A stretch of DNA of 9,050 bases from Candidatus Thiodictyon intracellulare (GTDB lineage: Bacteria > Pseudomonadota > Gammaproteobacteria > Chromatiales > Chromatiaceae). Below, piece by piece: positions 7,216-9,050 of this stretch. Location of the stretch: NCBI GenBank assembly GCA_016292295.1, contig JADNEJ010000051.1, forward strand, positions 1 to 9,050, written 5' to 3'. Both the position numbers and the translations under genes were made by a program. The notes under the pieces are model-generated. The model was not told the origin of the DNA. It was given only the letters and a program-made list of their open reading frames with translations, and made no database searches. How positions within the stretch are numbered: the stretch's first letter is position 1; the number at the start of each line of letters is the position of its first letter.

Positions 7216-7300
7216 CCGAAAGACGTCTCTTTTTTGCCACAAAAGCCCGTCCAAGGGCCTCAGGCGGTAGCGCCGGTCGCTAAGTCCGACAGGCTGCTAG
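7157..7300. mobile_element. MITE-like element or insertion-sequence remnant
   Basis: A 144-base segment starts with CTAGCAGCCTGTCGGACTT (7157-7175) and ends with its exact reverse complement AAGTCCGACAGGCTGCTAG (7282-7300). An additional internal copy of the right end lies at 7197-7215. If the outermost CTAG on each side is a target duplication, the true terminal repeats are the 15-bp CAGCCTGTCGGACTT and its complement. The element is too short to code for a transposase and no transposase fragment is visible inside. The segment 7216-7281 holds a T6 run and a weak GCCC/GGGC stem but no coding signal. It lies in the spacer between divergent orn and the cytochrome gene, so it may affect both promoters. 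The insertion-sequence family is not assigned. Confidence 0.6.
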
Positions 7301-7335
7301 CAGCCCATCGCCGTGCAGCGCGCCCGGCCAGTCTC

Positions 7336-7341
7336 TACAAT
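7336..7341 (+). promoter_or_regulatory. Candidate -10 hexamer for the cytochrome c-rsgA unit
   Basis: TACAAT at 7336-7341 matches the -10 consensus at five of six positions and lies 32 bases before the ATG at 7373. No credible -35 is found 16-18 bases upstream, so this is weak or activator-dependent at best. Confidence 0.3.
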
Positions 7342-7372
7342 GCGGTGACACACCACCCGGAACTCTTAAGTC

Positions 7373-7684
7373 ATGATCCAGTCTCCCCTGCGTCTCACTC
7401 TGGCCCTGCCCTTCGCCCTGGCCGGCACTCTCACCGCCCCCCTGGTGGCCGCGGCGCAATCTGTCCAGGACACCCCGGATGCCCAGGTCCTCTACCAACA
7501 GCACTGCGTGAAGTGCCACGGCGCCGAGGTCTTCACCCGCCCGGACCACAAGATCACTTCACTCAAGGCTCTGGGCGAGCGCGTGCGCTGGTGCGAGAGC
7601 CAGCTCGAACTGCGCTGGTTCGACGAGGACATCGACGCGGTGACAGCCTACGTGAACGATCGCTTCTACCACTTCAAGCCCTGA
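7373..7684 (+). CDS. Small periplasmic c-type cytochrome, monoheme
   Basis: The product is 103 residues. A signal peptide (hydrophobic about 7-27, ending VAAA-QS) sends it to the periplasm, where haem is attached to C45-V-K-C48-H49. The remainder is 'GAEVFTRPDHKITSL', a helix with C74, and 'WFDEDIDAVTAYVNDRFYHFKP'. It resembles class I cytochrome c only loosely: there is no methionine after the start codon, so the usual axial Met ligand is absent. H59, H100 or C74 are candidate replacements, or the haem is five-coordinate. GGAA at 7359-7362 is the probable ribosome binding site. It is 6 bases upstream of rsgA on the same strand and likely co-transcribed. I recall similar small cytochromes near orn/rsgA in other gammaproteobacteria, but the electron partner is unknown and nothing in the context links it to a specific respiratory chain. 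Confidence 0.85.
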   Translation: MIQSPLRLTLALPFALAGTLTAPLVAAAQSVQDTPDAQVLYQQHCVKCHGAEVFTRPDHKITSLKALGERVRWCESQLELRWFDEDIDAVTAYVNDRFYHFKP

Positions 7685-7690
7685 CCGCCG

Positions 7691-8716
7691 ATGACCAGGC
7701 GGCGCCTGTCCGAGCGTCAGATCGAGCGTATCCAGACCATCCAGGAGCGCCGCCGCCAACGCCTGGCGGAGCGGGCGGAGAACGCGCTCGCCGCGGTCGA
7801 TGAGGAGGAGCCGGACGACCTCGGGCCCCAGGACGGCCGAGTGGTGGTCCGCCACGGGGCCAACCTGGCGGTCGAGGACCCGCACGGCCAGGTCCACCAC
7901 TGCCTGGCACGCCGTCATATCGGGCATCCGGTTTGCGGCGACCAGGTGGTGTGGCAGGCTACGGCCGATGGTCAGGGAGTGGTCACCGCCATCCAACCCC
8001 GGGGGATGGTCCTGAGCCGCCCGGACTATAGCGGGCACGACAAGCCGCTCGCGGCCAACCTCACCCGCCTGGTGGTCCTGATCGCCCCGGAACCGGATCC
8101 GAGCGGCTATCTGATGGACCAGTACCTGGCGGCGGCGGAGTTGATCGGTATCTCGGCTCTGATCGTCGCCAACAAGATGGACCTGTTGGACACCGAGAGA
8201 GAGGCGGCCTTCCGGGCCCGCTTCGCACACTACCCGGCGATCGGCTACGAGACCCTATGGACCAGCCTGCGCCGCCCCGCCACCCTAGTCGCCCTGATCG
8301 CCGCCCTGGCCGGTGAGACCAGCATCCTGGTCGGCCAGTCCGGGGTCGGCAAGTCGTCCCTGGTCAACACCCTGCTGCCGGACCTGGAGATCCAGATCGG
8401 GCGCCTGTCGCGGGCCACCGGGCTGGGCCGCCACACCACCTCCACGGCCACCTGCTACCGCCTGATCGGCGGCGGCTCGCTGATCGACTCACCGGGGGTG
8501 CGCAGCTTCCGCCTGGGCGCCATCGACCGGGAGACCCTGCAACGCGGCTTCCGCGAGTTCGGCCCGCATCTCGGCCACTGCCGCTTCGGCGACTGCCGGC
8601 ATGATCGGGAGCCCGGCTGCGCCATTCGCGAGGCGGTGGACGCGGGGCAGATCGCGGCACAGCGGCTTGCCAACTTTCACCATCTGGCGGCAGGGCTGGG
8701 GCCAAGCTGTGGCTGA
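7691..8716 (+). CDS. rsgA: Ribosome small subunit-dependent GTPase RsgA
   Basis: RsgA (YjeQ) is a circularly permuted GTPase that binds the maturing 30S subunit and releases RbfA late in assembly. The product is 341 residues. A basic N-terminal tail (about 1-35, RRRLSERQIERIQ) precedes an OB-fold (about 48-105). The GTPase motifs come in permuted order: G4 NKMD at 161-164, G1 GQSGVGKSS at 215-223, the switch segment GRHTTSTA at 246-253, and G3 DSPG at 266-269. The C-terminal zinc module has C297, C302, H304 and C310. The HTT after G1 includes the histidine proposed to act in GTP hydrolysis in place of the Ras glutamine. ATG 7691 is 6 bases after the cytochrome stop and has no strong ribosome binding site of its own, which suggests translational coupling. 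Confidence 0.96.
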   Translation: MTRRRLSERQIERIQTIQERRRQRLAERAENALAAVDEEEPDDLGPQDGRVVVRHGANLAVEDPHGQVHHCLARRHIGHPVCGDQVVWQATADGQGVVTAIQPRGMVLSRPDYSGHDKPLAANLTRLVVLIAPEPDPSGYLMDQYLAAAELIGISALIVANKMDLLDTEREAAFRARFAHYPAIGYETLWTSLRRPATLVALIAALAGETSILVGQSGVGKSSLVNTLLPDLEIQIGRLSRATGLGRHTTSTATCYRLIGGGSLIDSPGVRSFRLGAIDRETLQRGFREFGPHLGHCRFGDCRHDREPGCAIREAVDAGQIAAQRLANFHHLAAGLGPSCG

Positions 8717-8919
8717 GTCCGCGGCGGCGCCGGGAAGAGATTTGTCCGCAAGTGAACGCAAATGAAAGGTCTATTCTTGCATGATCGGGCATCGCCTAAG
8801 ATACAACATCGGCGCCAGCCCGAATACGGACCGACCTTCCTTAGTAAGATCGGCTTATACGTCTCTCATGTGAGATTCCGGTTTAGTCGCGACAGATAAC
8901 CTGCCGAAAGTTCTGGTAA
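8717..8919. other. Gene-free spacer after rsgA
   Basis: No gene is supported here. The stretch is less GC-rich than its surroundings. It contains an imperfect inverted repeat (8831-8840 with 8844-8853, 8 of 10 paired) and a small symmetric site, TCTCA-TG-TGAGA (8864-8875). Its right part may be the end of the insertion element whose transposase begins downstream. No clear rsgA terminator with a T-tract is seen. Confidence 0.4.
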
Positions 8920-8931
8920 ACTGCCTTCATA

Positions 8932-9050
8932 CTGGATTACCGCCTCGACAAGCACGAAGTCGCCGCACTGCGTGCGGCCAACCGCGCCGCCCGGAACGTG
9001 CGCGAGGCCTATCGGATCAACGCCGTGATCTTGCTCGGTAAGGGGCGTGC
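8932..9050 (+). CDS. IS630-type transposase N-terminal fragment (cut by window end)
   Basis: The frame is open from 8920 (after a TAA at 8917-8919) to the window end. It reads LDYRLDKHEVAALRAANRAA and continues RNVREAYRINAVILLGKGR. This is the helix-turn-helix start common to a second group of IS630-type transposases, with 'AYRINAVILLGKG' as the first helix of the HTH. No ATG, GTG or TTG starts the frame before or at the conserved segment: the codons there are ATA (8929) and CTG (8932). The start at 8932 is therefore a placeholder; the original start may be mutated. It differs clearly in sequence from the minus-strand transposase start at 1-86, so the two ends are not copies of one element. 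The catalytic domain lies beyond the window. Confidence 0.55.
   Translation, partial: MDYRLDKHEVAALRAANRAARNVREAYRINAVILLGKGR

Noticed and set aside
7230..7235. T6 run after the 29-bp hairpin as an intrinsic terminator
   Set aside because: It lies 15 bases beyond the stem, and no plus-strand gene runs into it, since orn reads the other way.
8777..8807. Possible promoter TTGCAT ... TAAGAT/TACAAC
   Set aside because: The spacing is 14 or 19 bases and there is no supported gene start just downstream.
1..9050. CRISPR array, tRNA, rRNA or riboswitch
   Set aside because: No regularly spaced repeats and no tRNA or rRNA-like segments were recognised by eye.

Overview
The window is GC-rich and looks gammaproteobacterial. 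The order lptD-surA-pdxA, the orn/rsgA pair, a pseudomonad-type LptD N-terminus and a small c-type cytochrome between orn and rsgA all fit that class. A Chromatiales-like (purple sulfur bacterium) host is my best guess, but it is inferred from gene content and not demonstrated. IS630-type transposase ends, both cut by the window edge, face outward at each side (minus strand at 1-86, plus strand from about 8932). The chromosomal block therefore sits between mobile DNA.

Layout: (1) 1-308 holds the 5' end of a minus-strand transposase and an AT-richer leader with a candidate promoter for lptD. (2) 309-5542 is a tightly overlapping plus-strand operon. It encodes LptD (outer-membrane LPS insertion), SurA (periplasmic chaperone that folds LptD and other barrels) and PdxA (pyridoxal phosphate synthesis). 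Each gene starts inside the end of the one before. The rsmA gene that follows pdxA in many relatives is absent here; two hairpins and unrelated DNA follow. (3) 5543-6505 looks like decaying accessory sequence: an AlbA_2-like N-terminal fragment flanked by diverged direct repeats, then a two-CBS-domain protein gene with an apparent one-base insertion. (4) 6554-7099 is orn on the minus strand, convergent with the CBS gene. (5) 7157-7300 is a MITE-like or insertion-sequence remnant, with a perfect 29-bp hairpin, a third copy of its arm and possible CTAG duplications. (6) 7373-8716 holds a small cytochrome c gene and rsgA on the plus strand, 6 bases apart. (7) 8717-9050 is a gene-free spacer followed by the second transposase start.

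The core genes are housekeeping: outer-membrane biogenesis, vitamin B6, nanoRNA degradation and 30S ribosome maturation. No clearly new multi-gene system is visible. The points most worth a second look are the palindromic element between orn and the cytochrome gene, the repeat-flanked AlbA_2 remnant with the frameshifted CBS gene, the cytochrome without a methionine ligand, and the outward-facing transposases at both ends.
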